Below are positions 63,029 to 64,000 of a stretch of 64,000 nt of DNA, piece by piece. The translations under genes and the position numbers were made by a program. Every line of letters begins with the position of its first letter. Position 1 is the first letter of the stretch. The stretch is from Leucobacter sp. L43 (GTDB lineage: Bacteria; Actinomycetota; Actinomycetes; Actinomycetales; Microbacteriaceae). The notes beneath the pieces were generated by a model. That model searched no databases. It was not told the DNA's origin and saw nothing but the letters and a program-made list of their open reading frames with translations. The stretch covers positions 310,001 to 374,000 of the forward strand of contig NZ_JAENJG010000002.1 of assembly GCF_016597785.1 (NCBI RefSeq). Reading direction: 5' to 3'.

Positions 63029-63999
63029 GCGGTTTTCTCCCTGACACTCGGCGCCGCCGCGAGCAGTTCCTTCGTGTACTCGTGCTTCGGGCGCAGGAGT
63101 ACCTCCTCAGTGGGTCCTTGCTCGACGATCTCGCCGTGGTACATCACGGCGACGCGATCGGCGATGTTCCACGCCAAGCCGAGATCGTGAGTGATGACGA
63201 GAGCGGAGAGTCCGAGCCGTTGCTTCAGCGAAAGCATGAGTCCGAGGATCTCGCCGCGCACCGAGGCGTCGAGCGAAGCAACCGGCTCGTCGGCGATGAG
63301 CATCTCCGGGTGCAGAGCGAGTGCGCCGGCGATGACGACCCGCTGACGTTGACCCCCCGAGAGTTCCTGCGGGATCGCGCCGAAGAACCGCTCGGGAGGC
63401 GAGAGCTCGGCATCCACGAGGCTCTGGGCCACGCGCTCCCGTTCGTCACCCGAGATGCCCTGCACACGCAGTCCTTCCGCCACAGATTCGTACACGCTGA
63501 GCTTCGGGTTCAGCGCTGCGGATGGATCCTGCAGCACGAGCTGCACCCGTCTGCGGAAGCGTCGCAGTTGCTTTCCCTTGTCGGGCAGGGGCTCACCCGC
63601 AAAGCGGATGTCGCTTCCCTCGTCCGTCGGTTGCAGCCCCATGAGCGCTCGAGCAAGAGTGGTCTTGCCCGATCCCGATTGCCCGACAAGGGCGACGATC
63701 TCGCCGCGGTGTACGTCGAGGTCGACATCTCGTACTGCGCGCGTACCTCCGGCGCCGTGGTACGTCACATTGACTCCGCGCGCCGAGAGGAGCACCTCGT
63801 TGCTCGGCTCCGAACGGCCCGGCTCATGCGCTCCGGCGCCGTGACGAGTAACCGGTCGCATGCGCGATGCCGGGTCACCGATGACCGGGAACGCATCTGC
63901 GAGCTTGCGGGTGTACGGCTCGTTGGGCTCGGAGCAGATCATGCGCGCTTCGCCGATTTCGACGAGCTCACCATTGCGCATGATCGCGATCTGCTCGCA
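63025..63999 (-). CDS. Dual-ATPase peptide ABC transporter subunit, 5'-truncated by window edge
   Basis: The frame is open to the window end and its first residues (about 63999-63890) are the tail of one ATPase unit (VEIGEARMI, PYTRKLADAFP). The second unit starts near residue 65 and has Walker A GQSGSGKTT, Q-loop LQDPSAALNP, signature LSGGQRQR and Walker B LIADEP. This is the fused Dpp/Opp-type dual ATPase. ATG 63981 is not a real start. Permease and binding-protein genes lie outside the window. Confidence 0.93.
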   Translation of the reverse strand, partial: CEQIAIMRNGELVEIGEARMICSEPNEPYTRKLADAFPVIGDPASRMRPVTRHGAGAHEPGRSEPSNEVLLSARGVNVTYHGAGGTRAVRDVDLDVHRGEIVALVGQSGSGKTTLARALMGLQPTDEGSDIRFAGEPLPDKGKQLRRFRRRVQLVLQDPSAALNPKLSVYESVAEGLRVQGISGDERERVAQSLVDAELSPPERFFGAIPQELSGGQRQRVVIAGALALHPEMLIADEPVASLDASVRGEILGLMLSLKQRLGLSALVITHDLGLAWNIADRVAVMYHGEIVEQGPTEEVLLRPKHEYTKELLAAAPSVREKTA

Positions 64000-64000
64000 T

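Noticed and set aside
63976-63981. ATG 63981 as the ABC gene start
   Set aside because: The upstream frame to the window end continues the first ATPase unit, so the gene is cut by the edge.

Overview
The window is high-GC chromosomal DNA from an actinobacterium, most likely Microbacteriaceae (Leucobacter/Microbacterium-like; the rank is inferred from gene families, not from a search). Supporting signs are a DUF222/HNH (13E12-type) endonuclease, DUF7882, DUF6098, DUF6434 and DUF1206 proteins, a Rv0909/MT0933-type antitoxin, LPXTG-type surface proteins, and many genes whose start codon lies about 6 nt after a TANNNT -10 box, which suggests leaderless mRNAs. No phage, plasmid, CRISPR array or intact insertion sequence is visible. 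Both ends cut genes: gcvP on the left and a dual-ATPase peptide ABC gene on the right.

Layout. 1-5.1 kb: glycine cleavage gcvP-gcvT-gcvH followed by L-serine dehydratase sdaA. 5.1-13.5 kb: an HNH endonuclease, a NiaP-like permease, a two-component system overlapping a TAXI binding protein, divergent from a KgtP-like dicarboxylate permease, then a DHFR-family reductase. 13.5-23.5 kb: an SDR/helical-bundle fusion, CinA-type amidohydrolase, zinc alcohol dehydrogenase, DUF1206, GNAT, a lipoprotein, an APC permease, Pr6Pr, manganese catalase and glutaminase. 23.5-26.3 kb: two DUF7882 genes, a membrane protein-TetR operon with a 32-bp palindrome, and DUF6098. 26.3-29.8 kb: copper-handling genes (His-rich membrane protein, CopC, PCuAC, Tat-type DyP peroxidase). 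29.9-34.5 kb: accessory genes, including a catalytically dead truncated integrase, HXXEE protein, CPBP protease, and a MerR/DUF4188 pair. 34.5-37.9 kb: ice-binding surface protein, VOC protein, orphan antitoxin, XRE/membrane pair, small secreted protein. 37.9-40.6 kb: four-gene XRE-cupin/B3-B4/RhtA-like/monooxygenase operon. 40.7-42.9 kb: operon of a one-lobe binding protein, an atypical CDF transporter and a pentapeptide protein. 42.9-47.3 kb: GNAT, SDR, small membrane protein, N-formylglutamate amidohydrolase family, Dcu-type transporter. 47.3-48.4 kb: decayed copies of the DUF7882 pair. 48.6-51.8 kb: a 1053-residue repeat adhesin. 52-54.7 kb: tRNA-Arg(CCG), argS and an LmeA-like protein. 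54.7-58.9 kb: PucR regulator, zinc alcohol dehydrogenase, APC permease. 59-64 kb: PepC-like C1 aminopeptidase, two tandem cytosolic SxxK hydrolases, an S66 carboxypeptidase and a peptide ABC ATPase.

Functional themes are amino-acid and C1 metabolism (gcv, sdaA, glutaminase, RhtA-like exporter, permeases), organic-acid uptake with dedicated sensing (KgtP-like, Dcu), copper and oxidative defence, cell-surface proteins, and peptide scavenging. The most unusual points are the one-lobe binding protein/atypical CDF operon, the cytosolic twin SxxK hydrolases fused into a peptide-uptake operon, the SDR/helical fusion, the decayed duplicate of the DUF7882 pair, and the paired Cys-to-Tyr change in one adhesin repeat.
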